Shown here: positions 30,297 to 38,582 of the stretch, one piece after another
Position numbering within the stretch: position 1 is the first letter of the stretch
Layout: every line of letters starts with the position of its first letter
NCBI RefSeq assembly: GCF_024919295.1
Contig: NZ_JANWTC010000001.1
Location: 248,001 to 312,000, forward strand
Source: Corynebacterium lemuris
GTDB taxonomy: Bacteria; Actinomycetota; Actinomycetes; Mycobacteriales; Mycobacteriaceae
Direction: 5' to 3'
DNA: 64,000 bases
Position numbers and translations under genes: made by a program
The notes under the pieces: model-generated
Seen by the model: the letters and a program-made list of their open reading frames with translations, nothing else
What the model was told of the DNA's origin: nothing
Database searches by the model: none

Positions 30297-30998
30297 ATGT
30301 CGGTCACGTCCTCACATTCCCATCCCGCCGCCCGCGGCACCGAGACTGACCTGGGCCGCACGCGGCGGGCCCGCCGTATCAACCGTGTTCTGGCCCAGAT
30401 CCATCCGGATGCACACTGCGAACTCGACCACCGCAACCCGCTGGAACTGACGGTCGCCACGGTCCTGTCCGCCCAGACGACGGACGTCCGGGTCAACCAG
30501 GTCACCCCGGAACTGTTCCGCCGTTATCCCACGGCCGCGGCCTATGCCGCCGCGGAACCCGCGGAGCTGGAGGAGATCCTCCGACCCCTGGGTTTCTTCC
30601 GTGCCAAGACGAAGAGCCTCATCGGGCTGGGCGAGGCACTGGTCGCGCGTTTCGACGGCCAGGTGCCCACCGCCCTCGAGGACCTGGTCAGCCTGCCCGG
30701 TGTGGGGCGCAAGACCGCGCTCGTCGTCCGTGGAAACGCCTTCGGGCTGCCGGGTCTGGCGGTGGACACCCACGTCACCCGCCTGGCGGGTCGGCTGATG
30801 CTCACGGAGGCCACCGACCCCCTGAAAATCGAACAGGCCCTGTGCGCCCGGATCGAGAAGAAGGAGTGGACGATGTTCTCCCACCGGCTCATCTTCCACG
30901 GCCGCCGGGTGTGCCACGCCCGCCGCCCCGACTGCATGTCCTGCGGTATCGCCCGGGACTGCCCCTCCTACGACCCCACCTCCAGAGCGCGAGCATGA
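30297..30998 (+). CDS. nth: Endonuclease III
   Basis: A bifunctional DNA glycosylase/AP lyase that removes oxidised pyrimidines, 233 residues. It shows the helix-hairpin-helix [18 protein letters not shown] with the catalytic Lys, the catalytic Asp in [13 protein letters not shown], and a C-terminal [4Fe-4S] loop with Cys spacing 6-2-5 ([17 protein letters not shown]). ATG 30297 lies 7 nt after TAAGCT (30284-30289), so the transcript is probably leaderless. The next gene overlaps by four bases. Confidence 0.95.
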   Translation: MSVTSSHSHPAARGTETDLGRTRRARRINRVLAQIHPDAHCELDHRNPLELTVATVLSAQTTDVRVNQVTPELFRRYPTAAAYAAAEPAELEEILRPLGFFRAKTKSLIGLGEALVARFDGQVPTALEDLVSLPGVGRKTALVVRGNAFGLPGLAVDTHVTRLAGRLMLTEATDPLKIEQALCARIEKKEWTMFSHRLIFHGRRVCHARRPDCMSCGIARDCPSYDPTSRARA

Positions 30999-31591
30999 AC
31001 CGGCAGCACACCTGGACCATCATCATCGGCATCCTCCTCACCGTCGGGGTCTTCGCCGCGGCCGCCACGATGCTGCGTACCGTCAACGGACCTGCCCAGG
31101 ACCCGCAGGCGGTGGGCACGGCGGGGAATGCGGGGGATGAGGGGGCGTCGCAAAGCAATGTCCCGCCACGCCCGGACTGCCCGGCCACCGGCGCGGGCGG
31201 GGTGGCGCTGGACTGCCTCGGCGGCCAGACCGGTGAGGGGGCGGGGGAGGGTATCACCGTGGTCAACGTGTGGGCCTGGTGGTGCGGACCCTGCCGCGAT
31301 GAACTGCCCTTCTTCGACGAGTTCGCCGCCACCCACCCCGAATACACCGTTGTCGGCGTCCACGCTGACGCGAACCCCGGCAACGGCGCGGCGATGCTCG
31401 GGGAGCTGGGCATCAGCCTGCCCAGCTACCAGGATGACGACAATCTTTTCGCCGGTACCCTGGGATTACCCGGCGTCATCCCCCTGACGCTGGTGTTCGA
31501 CGGCACCGAGCAGCTCGCCATGTACCCGAGGACGTTCCAGTCGGTCCAGGAGCTGAGCGAGGCCGTCGCTGATGCAGTGGAGGACACTTGA
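30995..31591 (+). CDS. Membrane-anchored TlpA/ResA-like thioredoxin
   Basis: A 198-residue protein with an N-terminal signal anchor ([20 protein letters not shown]), a polar linker and a thioredoxin fold with [18 protein letters not shown] as redox centre and the cis-Pro in [13 protein letters not shown]. Probably acts outside the membrane as a thiol reductant or in disulfide handling. ATG 30995 overlaps the nth stop (ATGA), and the following Nudix gene overlaps its stop, so the three genes form an operon. The linker holds two extra cysteines (PRPDCPATG and ALDCLGG) that could form a disulfide. Confidence 0.85.
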   Translation: MNRQHTWTIIIGILLTVGVFAAAATMLRTVNGPAQDPQAVGTAGNAGDEGASQSNVPPRPDCPATGAGGVALDCLGGQTGEGAGEGITVVNVWAWWCGPCRDELPFFDEFAATHPEYTVVGVHADANPGNGAAMLGELGISLPSYQDDDNLFAGTLGLPGVIPLTLVFDGTEQLAMYPRTFQSVQELSEAVADAVEDT

Positions 31592-32367
31592 GGAATGATT
31601 TCGGGATCGACCACCCCGGCAGCAACACCGAACTGAATCCGGAGCAGGCCCCGCGCTGGCTGCGGCAGCTCGTCTCCGAGGTGTCGGACGCCCGCGCACA
31701 CCCTGATGTCCGGCGCGTCGACGCCTGCATGACCAACCGGGAGGGGCCGGACCGTTCCGCAGCTGTCCTCATGCTCTTCTCCGGTGCCGACCACCTGCAG
31801 GCCTATCCGCCGGAGGACGCCGCTGTCCTGCTGACCCACCGCTCGCCGGCGATGCGCTCCCACTCCGGGCAGATCGCCTTCCCGGGCGGCCGGGTCGACC
31901 CCACCGACCTCAACCCGGTCGATGCCGCGCTGCGGGAGGCATGGGAGGAGACCGGTCTGGACCGTACCACCGTCACCCCGGTTGCGGAGATGGAGCCGGT
32001 CCACATCCGGGCCTCCGGTTACCCGGTGCACCCGGTGCTCGGTCACTGGCACAGCCCCGGTGAGGTCGGGATCGCCAGCCCCGCGGAGGTCGCGGATGTC
32101 TTCCCCGCCTACCTCTCCGACCTGGTCGACCCCCGCAACCGCCTCATGGTGGGTTGGTCGGGATGGAAGGGACCCGCGTTCACCATCAACGACTACCTCG
32201 TGTGGGGTTTCACCGCCGGCCTGCTCTCCGCGCTGCTGGACCAGGGCGGCTGGTCGCGCCCCTGGGACCGGGAGACCACTCTTGACCTGCAGGAGACGCT
32301 GGCGAAATCCCGCAACAACGAACCGCGCTATTCCGATCCGGGCAACCGGGTAAGATTTCTCCGGTAA
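31588..32367 (+). CDS. Nudix hydrolase, coenzyme A pyrophosphatase type
   Basis: A 259-residue Nudix protein. The CoA-pyrophosphatase signature is present: VLLTHRSPAMRSHSGQIAFP followed by GGRVDPTD and AALREAWEETGLD (Nudix box with RE-x-x-EE). Such enzymes split CoA and its derivatives. TTG 31588 overlaps the stop of the thioredoxin gene (TTGA); no other start allows the full N-terminal region. The homologous gene lies between nth/thioredoxin and the membrane protease in other actinobacteria. Confidence 0.87.
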   Translation: MRNDFGIDHPGSNTELNPEQAPRWLRQLVSEVSDARAHPDVRRVDACMTNREGPDRSAAVLMLFSGADHLQAYPPEDAAVLLTHRSPAMRSHSGQIAFPGGRVDPTDLNPVDAALREAWEETGLDRTTVTPVAEMEPVHIRASGYPVHPVLGHWHSPGEVGIASPAEVADVFPAYLSDLVDPRNRLMVGWSGWKGPAFTINDYLVWGFTAGLLSALLDQGGWSRPWDRETTLDLQETLAKSRNNEPRYSDPGNRVRFLR

Positions 32368-32418
32368 ACGCCGGAGCACCCGTCCCCGGCACGTCCACCC
32401 GACAGGAATCTGAACTTC

Positions 32419-33612
32419 GTGACCCCCGCGCTCATCGTCGACGGCCTCATCGTCCTGGCGGTTTTCCTCGCGATCACCGTCGGCTGGCGCCAGGGGGCGT
32501 TCACCTCCGTGCTCTCCACGGTGGGGGTGGTCGCCGGGCTGATCATCGGTGCCGCGCTCGCCCCGCCGGTCATGCAGCTGACGGATTCCGTCGCGCTGCG
32601 TTTCCTGCTGGTCCTGGGCACGATCATCATGCTCGTCGGCCTGGGCAACCTCATCGGCGGGATCCTGGGGGCCTCGGTCCGGGACCGGATGCGGATGCGG
32701 GCCTCCCAGACCATTGATTCGGCCATCGGTGCGGTGTTCACCGCCGCGGCGACCCTCATCGTCGTCTGGTTGATCTCCATTCCCCTGGCCACGGGGTTGA
32801 CCGGTCCCGCCAGCCAGGGCCTGCGCAATTCGGAGGTCCTCGGCTTCGTCGACCGCAACACCCCGCCGGGCCTGGATCAGCTGCCCGCCCGCATCACCGT
32901 GCTTCTCGACGATTCCGGCCTCCCACCTTTGTTCTCCCCGTTCAACGAGCCACCCGCCCGGGAGGTCGCCGCCCCCAACATCCAGGTCGAGGACCAGGCA
33001 CTGGTGGAGCAGCTGCGGCCCGCGGTCGTCCACATCCAGGGCGATTCCGATGAGTGCCGGCGCCGCCTCATGGGCTCGGGCTTCGTCACCGCCCCCGACT
33101 ACGTGGTCACCAACGCGCATGTCGTCGCGGGCACCCAGACCGTCCGCCTGGACACGATCCTGGGGGTCCACGAGGCCACTGTCGTCTACTACAACCCCGG
33201 GGTGGACCTGGCTGTTCTCCACGCCCCTGAACTGGGCCTTCCTGCCCTCCAGTGGGCGGAGGCCCCCGCCGCCACAGGCGACGACGCCATCGTCATGGGC
33301 TTCCCCGAGTCCGGCCCCTTCGAGGCCGCCCCCGCCCGCATCCGGGACAAACTGCTCATCGCCGGCCCGGACATCTACGCCTCCGGGCGGGTGGAACGGG
33401 AGGCCTACACCGTCCGCGGCACCATCCGGCAGGGCAATTCCGGTGGCCCGCTCGTGGACGCTGAGGGCAGGGTCCTCGGTGTGGTCTTCGGCGCCAGCGT
33501 CGACCAGACCGACACCGGTTACGCCGTCACCGCCGCCGAGGCGCAGCGCCAGATCGGGGATGTCACCGCCCTGGTCGACCCCGTGGACACCCAGGGTTGC
33601 GTGGCCAGCTGA
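32419..33612 (+). CDS. MarP-like membrane serine protease
   Basis: A 397-residue protein with four N-terminal membrane helices of the CvpA type (about residues 1-125) and a C-terminal trypsin-like protease domain. The catalytic triad is visible as His in VVTNAHVVAG, Asp in NPGVDLAVLHAP and Ser in IRQGNSGGPLVDAEG. Two cysteines, one at the start of the protease domain (DSDECRRRL) and one five residues from the end (TQGCVAS), match the pair that forms an activity-supporting disulfide in M. tuberculosis MarP (Rv3671c), which is needed for acid resistance. It lies 51 nt after the Nudix gene, as in mycobacteria. Confidence 0.9.
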   Translation: MTPALIVDGLIVLAVFLAITVGWRQGAFTSVLSTVGVVAGLIIGAALAPPVMQLTDSVALRFLLVLGTIIMLVGLGNLIGGILGASVRDRMRMRASQTIDSAIGAVFTAAATLIVVWLISIPLATGLTGPASQGLRNSEVLGFVDRNTPPGLDQLPARITVLLDDSGLPPLFSPFNEPPAREVAAPNIQVEDQALVEQLRPAVVHIQGDSDECRRRLMGSGFVTAPDYVVTNAHVVAGTQTVRLDTILGVHEATVVYYNPGVDLAVLHAPELGLPALQWAEAPAATGDDAIVMGFPESGPFEAAPARIRDKLLIAGPDIYASGRVEREAYTVRGTIRQGNSGGPLVDAEGRVLGVVFGASVDQTDTGYAVTAAEAQRQIGDVTALVDPVDTQGCVAS

Positions 33613-34581
33613 TCAACGGGGCCGCCCGGCGCGGGCCGGGGCGGGGTGGCGCTCCACGAAATCAGTGATGACGTCGACGAAACCTGCCGGGTTCTCCAGG
33701 TGGGGGAGGTTGCGCGTACCGGGCACGTGGGAGATCTCCACCACGGCGTCGACCCGGTCGCGGGAACGCTGTGCCAGTTGCCGCCAGTCCCGCTGCGGTG
33801 GCTGCACGAGCAGCGTGGGGGCCGTGACCTTCGCGTGCAACCAGCGGGCGGAGACCGTGGCGGTGAGCATCCGGTTGGTGCGCAGGATCGCCTGCTGGGC
33901 ATTGCTGATCTGGGCTGACCGCAGGCGCAGCTGGAGCGTCGGCGCGAAGGCGGGGGAACGGGAGAAATCCGCGGTGGTGTTCAGCTGGAGCTGGCGCCGG
34001 TAGGCGGCTGCCACCAGACCCGGCACCAGGTGGAACAGGGGCAGGGGCAGCCGGGAGAGGAGCGCACGGGTGCCCAGCCAGGGGTAGTTCCAGGGGCGGG
34101 CGGCGATCGCGCGGCGCAGGTCCACCGGGTGGGCGGAACTGACGGAGACCAGGCTGGCGACCAGCTCGGGGTATTTCGTCGCCAGCGCCCATGCGACGGT
34201 GCCGCCGGTGTCGGAGCCGATGACCACGGCGGAGTCATAGCCCAGGGAACGGATGACTCCGGCGATGTCCCCGGCGGCGGTGCGCAGGTCGCCACCGGCG
34301 GTGGCCGGGGGCTTGTCGCTCAGGCCGTAGCCGCGGGCGTCGACGGCCACCACGTGGAAACCCCGGGCAGCCAGTGGTGCGATCACCTCCCGGAAATCGA
34401 ACCAGCCGGAGAAGGCGCCGTGCAGCAGCACCACCAGGGGATCTCCTGGATCACCCGCCACGGCCGCATGGAGCCGCACACCACGGGTGTGGACGAGCTC
34501 ATGGGTGAAGGGGCCGTCCAACTCCACCACGGAGGGCGACAGAGCGAACCGGCGGCGCTTGGGGCGGTGGCGCTTCAACAC
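33613..34581 (-). CDS. Alpha/beta-fold hydrolase, epoxide-hydrolase-like
   Basis: A 322-residue alpha/beta hydrolase: oxyanion motif VVLLHGAFSGWFDFREV, strand and turn VVAVDARGYGLSDKP, nucleophile elbow with Asp in VIGSDTGGTVAW, and a late His in PGTRNLPHLENP. An Asp nucleophile in GSDTGG is typical of epoxide hydrolases and haloalkane dehalogenases rather than Ser esterases. Substrate unknown. GTG 34581 follows AAAGGA with a spacing of about 11 nt; upstream sequence in frame is low-complexity and overlaps the terminator of the holin-like gene. The stop codon abuts the protease gene, tail to tail. Confidence 0.8.
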   Translation of the reverse strand: MLKRHRPKRRRFALSPSVVELDGPFTHELVHTRGVRLHAAVAGDPGDPLVVLLHGAFSGWFDFREVIAPLAARGFHVVAVDARGYGLSDKPPATAGGDLRTAAGDIAGVIRSLGYDSAVVIGSDTGGTVAWALATKYPELVASLVSVSSAHPVDLRRAIAARPWNYPWLGTRALLSRLPLPLFHLVPGLVAAAYRRQLQLNTTADFSRSPAFAPTLQLRLRSAQISNAQQAILRTNRMLTATVSARWLHAKVTAPTLLVQPPQRDWRQLAQRSRDRVDAVVEISHVPGTRNLPHLENPAGFVDVITDFVERHPAPARAGRPR

Positions 34582-34623
34582 GTCGGGGCAGGTCCTTTCG
34601 GCGGGACAGGTGCGGCGGGGCGA

Positions 34624-34668
34624 AGAAAAAGCCGCCCGTCCGCTGCCGGAGACAGGAGCGGAGGGCGG
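34624..34668 (-). terminator. Intrinsic terminator of the holin-like gene
   Basis: On the minus strand CCGCCCTCCGCT pairs with AGCGGACGGGCGG (one-base bulge) and is followed by TTTTTCT. It lies 15 nt after the stop of the gene at 34683-35186. Confidence 0.8.
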
Positions 34669-34682
34669 GGGAGGGGGCGGGG

Positions 34683-35186
34683 TCAGCTGTACAGGCCGCG
34701 GTCGCGGCCCTCCAGCTTCTTCGTCGCCTGACCCGGGACGAGTTTCTTCAGTTCGGTGACCGACTCGATCGTCTGCTTCGGGGCCCCGATCTTCTTCACC
34801 TTGCGCCAGCCGAACAGGGCGAGCACCGCTGCGAGGAGGACCATCACCAGGAAGACGATGAGGAAGGCGGCCCACGGCTCCAGCCATACGCTCAGCAGTG
34901 CGGCGACGAAGAAAAAGAAGAAGAAGGAGGAGTACAGGGCGATGACGCCTGCGACGCCGAAGAGACCGCCACCGATGGCGCCCTTCCTGGCCTCCCCGGC
35001 GAGTTCCGTCTTGGCCAGCTCGAGCTCGGCGCGGAACAGGCTGGACATCTGGGAGGTGGCGTTGGAGACCAGGTCGCCGATGGAGCCTTCACCCGGACGG
35101 GTGGTGTCGACGTCGCTGAGCGGGATAGAGCTGACGCGCGGAGTGAAGTCCTTTGGTCCGTCGGTGAAAAGTCCGTTTGTGCTCAC
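34683..35186 (-). CDS. Holin-X-like (phage holin family) membrane protein
   Basis: A 167-residue protein. After a polar N-terminus come a helix (IGDLVSNATSQMSSLFRAEL, then ELAKTELAGEARKGA) and two membrane segments (VIALYSSFFFFFFVAALLSV and a second rich in Leu and Val), with a basic C-terminus. The layout matches the actinobacterial Holin-X/phage holin family proteins (PF07332), which are chromosomal house genes and not evidence of a prophage. Function unclear. GTG 35186 has GGAAGG upstream. It lies upstream of, and on the same strand as, the hydrolase gene, with a terminator between. Confidence 0.75.
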   Translation of the reverse strand: MSTNGLFTDGPKDFTPRVSSIPLSDVDTTRPGEGSIGDLVSNATSQMSSLFRAELELAKTELAGEARKGAIGGGLFGVAGVIALYSSFFFFFFVAALLSVWLEPWAAFLIVFLVMVLLAAVLALFGWRKVKKIGAPKQTIESVTELKKLVPGQATKKLEGRDRGLYS

Positions 35187-35281
35187 GATGTGCCTTCCTG
35201 CAGCGGTGTCATGCCTTAGTTGTCCATGGTGCCACGGATTCACAATGAATGCGGGTCCCTTGCAGCGCTATCGTAGTGGAT

Positions 35282-35974
35282 ATGTCTGCGGTTGACCCTC
35301 TCCAACCCCTCCTCCAGCTCGGCGATGTGGCGGCACTCGCGGCGGAGGCCGTGTCGGCGATCGCGGCGGTGCACCGGCGCCCCGTCTCCCTGCGCAGGGC
35401 TGACGTCACAGGATCGGAATCCGTGTTGCGTGGTGCGCGTACCTCCGCGTTGATCGAGGACCCCTCGGCCCGTGACCTGGCTGAGCCGGTGGGGGTGCTG
35501 GGGGCGTCGATAAGCGTCTCCAGCATGCTCGCACCCGATTCCCTGCAGGCCTCGGCGCGGGTGTTCTCCCGGGCGCCGCTGCAGGTGCTCTCCCGCATGT
35601 CTGTGCTCGCCGGAGGGGGCGGACGTCCGGAGGGGGCACCCGAGCGGCTGCAGCAGCTGGCCCTGCTGATCAGCCAGGGCGCCCATGACGTGCTGCTGCC
35701 CCAGGTCGTGCACGCGGAGCTGCTCGCCCATGAACCCTTCGGGGAACGCTCCGGACTCATCGCCCGTGCGGCAGCCCGGCTGTCGGCGGTGACCTCCGGG
35801 CTGGACCCGCGCGGTCTGGCGGTGCCGGAGCCTTATCTCCTGCGCCACCGGGATGACTACCTCGCCGCCGCAGCAGCATGGCGGCAGGGCAGCGCGGTGG
35901 AGTTCCTCGAACTGTCGCTGCGTTCCTGGGCCGCCGGCGCAGAAGAGGCGGAGGCCATCGCCCGGGCGCTGTGA
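35282..35974 (+). CDS. Conserved protein with degenerate Fic-like core
   Basis: A 230-residue all-helical protein, rich in Ala and Leu. Residues around 140-165 read VVHAELLAHEPFGERSGLIA followed by R, and a second helix pair ends in YLAAAAAWRQG. This resembles the Fic core (H-P-F-x-D/E-G-N-G-R-x-x-R), with F, E, G and the last R kept, but the catalytic His is replaced by Glu (E-P-F) and GNGR by RSGL. It is therefore probably inactive as an AMP-transferase or uses different chemistry. The same position next to a membrane HAD phosphatase and the tad operon is occupied by related genes in actinobacteria, often annotated vaguely as oxidoreductase. ATG 35282 chosen by position after the divergent holin-like gene. 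Confidence 0.55.
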   Translation: MSAVDPLQPLLQLGDVAALAAEAVSAIAAVHRRPVSLRRADVTGSESVLRGARTSALIEDPSARDLAEPVGVLGASISVSSMLAPDSLQASARVFSRAPLQVLSRMSVLAGGGGRPEGAPERLQQLALLISQGAHDVLLPQVVHAELLAHEPFGERSGLIARAAARLSAVTSGLDPRGLAVPEPYLLRHRDDYLAAAAAWRQGSAVEFLELSLRSWAAGAEEAEAIARAL

Positions 35975-36101
35975 GGCGGTGTGTCGTAGGGCTTCGGAAA
36001 ACATCACATAACGCGTCACCCTCAGTGCCGCGTCGGATGGTGCGGGTGCGGGGACATGCGGGCACCTGTATTTTCCTGGCCAAGCTCCACCTGGGCTTAT
36101 A

Positions 36102-36131
36102 AAAATGCGCCTACGTACTGCGTGGCATTTT
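36102..36131. terminator. Possible bidirectional terminator
   Basis: AAAATGC (36102-36108) and GCATTTT (36125-36131) form a short stem flanked by A and T tracts between the convergent Fic-like and HAD genes. The stem is short, so this is tentative. Confidence 0.4.
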
Positions 36132-36160
36132 CCGGAGCGCTCCTTTTCCGGCCCGGTGTC

Positions 36161-36994
36161 CTAGGCTGAGCCGCGGCGGCCGCGTGCCCACCAGATGCTG
36201 CCGGCGGCAGCCGCGGTGACGACGGCAACGACACTCGCGCCGATGCTCACCTCGCGCGGGGAGGGCATCTGGAACAGCGGCACCGGGTGGCGGAAGGAGC
36301 GGATCTCCCAGCCCCTCTCCAGGGCGGTCTTCTTCATGGCGCGGTCGGGGTTGACTGCGACGGGGTTGCCCACCATCTCCAGCATGGGGATGTCGGTGGC
36401 GGAATCGGAGTAGGCGTAGCTGAGCGCGAGATCGTAGTCGTGTTCCCTCGCGAGGTCTGTGATGGCCGCTGCCTTCGCCGCGCCCTTGCAGTAGAAGAGG
36501 ATCTCGCCGGTGAAATGGCCGTCGGCGACCTCGAGTTCCGTGGCCACCACCTGGTTGATGCCCAGTTCCTCGGCGATGAGGCCCACCAGGTGGGAGGCGG
36601 AGGCCGAGATGATGATGACGTCGTGGCCGGCGTTGCGGTGGAAGGCGATGAGCTCGCGGGCCTCCGCGTAGATGGCGGGGGTGACCACGTTGTGCATGGT
36701 CTCTGAGGCGATCTCGCGGACCTGTTCCACGGACCAGCCGGCGACCATTGAGGCGAGCTGGTCGCGGGTGGTGTCCATCTGTTCGCTCGACTGGCCGGCG
36801 ATCATGTAGGTGGCTTTGGCCAGGGACATCTGCAGTGCCTCGGAGGTGGTGATCAGGCCGTTGTGCATGAACTCGCGGCCGAAGGCGAAGGCGGATGAGG
36901 TGGCGATGATGGTCTTGTCCAGGTCGAAGAAGGCCGCCACGCGCGGGGGTGTTGGCGTGGTGGCCTGCTGATTGGGGGTGGGCCCGGATGTCAT
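36161..36994 (-). CDS. SerB-like HAD phosphatase with C-terminal membrane anchor
   Basis: A 277-residue HAD-IB phosphatase. Motif I is AAFFDLDKTIIATSSAF (nucleophile and acid Asp), motif II IIISASASHL, motif III a Lys in FYCKGAAKAAA and motif IV YSDSATDIPMLEMVG. A single C-terminal hydrophobic helix (SIGASVVAVVTAAAAGSIWW) with a basic tail suggests tethering to the inner face. Relatives are often called SerB, but phosphoserine specificity is not shown; some act on lysophosphatidic acid. TACACT lies 8 nt before ATG 36994, so the transcript is probably leaderless. Divergent from the 6C RNA and the tad operon, as in mycobacteria. Confidence 0.83.
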   Translation of the reverse strand: MTSGPTPNQQATTPTPPRVAAFFDLDKTIIATSSAFAFGREFMHNGLITTSEALQMSLAKATYMIAGQSSEQMDTTRDQLASMVAGWSVEQVREIASETMHNVVTPAIYAEARELIAFHRNAGHDVIIISASASHLVGLIAEELGINQVVATELEVADGHFTGEILFYCKGAAKAAAITDLAREHDYDLALSYAYSDSATDIPMLEMVGNPVAVNPDRAMKKTALERGWEIRSFRHPVPLFQMPSPREVSIGASVVAVVTAAAAGSIWWARGRRGSA

Positions 36995-37104
36995 GAGGAC
37001 AGAGTGTAGACCTCCAACCTGTGAAACGTAAGGGTTGGATGTGGCTGAAGTTTCCTGAGGGACGGGCGGGGCTGCAGTGTGGAGGCTTCTGGACATGAGA
37101 TTCT

Positions 37105-37126
37105 TTCTCGAATGATTATTCGAGAA
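37105..37126. promoter_or_regulatory. SOS-box-like palindrome upstream of the 6C RNA
   Basis: Two 9-nt arms, TTCTCGAAT (37105-37113) and ATTCGAGAA (37118-37126), flank the spacer GATT. The inner 16 nt have the form TCGAA-N6-TTCGA, close to the actinobacterial LexA box (TCGAAC-N4-GTTCGA) with one symmetric change. It ends 16 nt before the -35 of the 6C promoter. Confidence 0.55.
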
Positions 37127-37142
37127 AACTCCGCCACCGGTA

Positions 37143-37171
37143 TTGTCTTGCCGCGCAAGGTGTGCCATAAT
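37143..37171 (+). promoter_or_regulatory. Promoter of the 6C RNA
   Basis: TTGTCT (37143-37148) and CATAAT (37166-37171) are separated by 17 nt. Transcription would begin near 37178. Confidence 0.75.
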
Positions 37172-37177
37172 TTCTCT

Positions 37178-37284
37178 TGCAAGGCCCCGACATACAGTGT
37201 GGCCTGCCCCGGCAATCCCCCCCGATGCCGGGTTACGACGGCCCGCGCACACCCCCCCCCGAGGCGCGGGCCGTCCCTTATTTT
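37178..37284 (+). ncRNA. 6C small RNA
   Basis: An RNA of about 105 nt with two GC-rich hairpins whose loops are runs of cytosine: stem CCCGGCA (37208-37214) / TGCCGGG (37226-37232) with seven C in the loop, and stem ACGGCCCGCGC (37238-37248) / GCGCGGGCCGT (37264-37274) with nine C in the loop, followed by TTATTTT. Two C-rich loops of six or more C define the actinobacterial 6C RNA (B11 in mycobacteria). The position between the HAD phosphatase gene and the Ssd-like gene is the same as in M. tuberculosis. Such loops pair with G-rich ribosome sites of target mRNAs. In C. glutamicum 6C RNA has been linked to the SOS response, in keeping with the SOS-like box upstream (recalled from the literature, not derived here). 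Confidence 0.92.
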
Positions 37285-37454
37285 CCGCCCCTTCCGGCGG
37301 TACCCGTATTGTCACCGGGCCCCGTCGCGGACGCCACCGCTGCGCCGGTTTTCTCCACAGGCCTGTGCTGAGACGTCAACAATCCGGGCGGTTGTCCACA
37401 GCCGGAGCCCACTGAGCCTTGTGGCCGGGACCTGTAGCGGGCGACTGTGGGGAC

Positions 37455-38582
37455 ATGAGCAGCACATACATCCTCGTCGCCGTCGGGGACCCCGTCATCC
37501 ACCCTGAGGCCACGCATATCGCCGCCGCCACCGGCCACGGGGTCATCGACACCATCGACCCCCGTGAGATCACCCGCCTCCTGCCCCGCGCCCACGCCCT
37601 GCTTGCCGACGCCGACACGGCCGGCCACGTGGCCACCCTCGACCGGCGGCCCGGCATTTATTTCCTCGCTGCCGACCCCGGGCCTGCCGACTGGCGCGCC
37701 GCGCTGACCTGCCACGCGGAGAACGCCTACGTGCTGCCGGCCCAGGCCGCCGAGCTGCTCACCGCCCTGGGCCATGCCCGGGCCCCGCAGCCCGGGCAGG
37801 AGACCCACCCCACCGCAGGCCGCACGGCGCTGGCCAGGGCCAGGCATGCAGCCCCTGCGGCAGGGCAGGCCGGCGGGACGCTCATCGCCGTCTGCGGGGC
37901 GGTCGGCGGGGCGGGCACCTCCACGCTGGCCGCGGCACTCGCCCGCACCGTGGCCCGCCACCACCCGGTCACCCTCATCGACGCCGACGGGCACTCTGGC
38001 GGCCTTGATCTACTGCTCGGCCTGGAGGACACCCCCGGAGCCCGGTGGCCGGACCTGCGGCTGGGGGAGGGCACCGTCGCAGGTACCGATCTCCGGGCGG
38101 CACTGCCCACCACCCCCGACGGAATCGCGGTGCTCTCCGCAGCGCGGAGCACCCTCGCGGATCCGTTCCGCCTCAGGCCGGAGCACATGCGCCCCGTGCT
38201 GGAGGCTCTGGATGGTTCGCCGGGCATCACCGTCGTCGACCTACCCGCCCACGGCCCCGTGACGGAGACCGTCACCGGCACCTGCGACCGGCTCGCCCTG
38301 CTCATCCCCGCCGAGGTCCGTGCCGCCGCGGCCGCGGCAGGCCTGGTCACCGACCTTGCCCGCGGCCGCACAGCCACCATCGGCATCGCCCGGCACCGGG
38401 GCTGGTCCGGCCTGACCGCCGATGACCTGTCACGGATCACCCGCTGTCAGATCATCGGGGAACTCGGCCAGCTCTCCCGTCTGCCCCGGACGGTGGAACT
38501 CGGCGGCCTGCCCGACCGCCTGCCCGGACCACTGGGGGCCACCACCCGGTTGATTGCGGAGGATGCGGGGGTGGCACTGTGA
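37455..38582 (+). CDS. Ssd/CpaE-like MinD-type ATPase with altered P-loop
   Basis: A 375-residue protein. The N-terminal third is a receiver-like region (ILVAVGDPVIHPEATHIAAA). The rest is a MinD/ParA-like domain with a changed Walker A loop, CGAVGGAGTSTLAAALA, where the Lys residues of the deviant P-loop (KGGxGKT) are missing. The DADGHSGGLDLLLGLED segment and VVDLPAH resemble switch regions of the family. Homologues in the same place are called septum site-determining protein (Ssd) in mycobacteria and TadZ/CpaE in tad loci, where they localise the pilus machinery. First gene of the tad operon; the TadA gene overlaps by four bases. Confidence 0.8.
   Translation: MSSTYILVAVGDPVIHPEATHIAAATGHGVIDTIDPREITRLLPRAHALLADADTAGHVATLDRRPGIYFLAADPGPADWRAALTCHAENAYVLPAQAAELLTALGHARAPQPGQETHPTAGRTALARARHAAPAAGQAGGTLIAVCGAVGGAGTSTLAAALARTVARHHPVTLIDADGHSGGLDLLLGLEDTPGARWPDLRLGEGTVAGTDLRAALPTTPDGIAVLSAARSTLADPFRLRPEHMRPVLEALDGSPGITVVDLPAHGPVTETVTGTCDRLALLIPAEVRAAAAAAGLVTDLARGRTATIGIARHRGWSGLTADDLSRITRCQIIGELGQLSRLPRTVELGGLPDRLPGPLGATTRLIAEDAGVAL

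Noticed and set aside
34683..35186. Holin-family protein as sign of a prophage
   Set aside because: The Holin-X type is a common chromosomal membrane protein in actinobacteria and no other phage gene is nearby.
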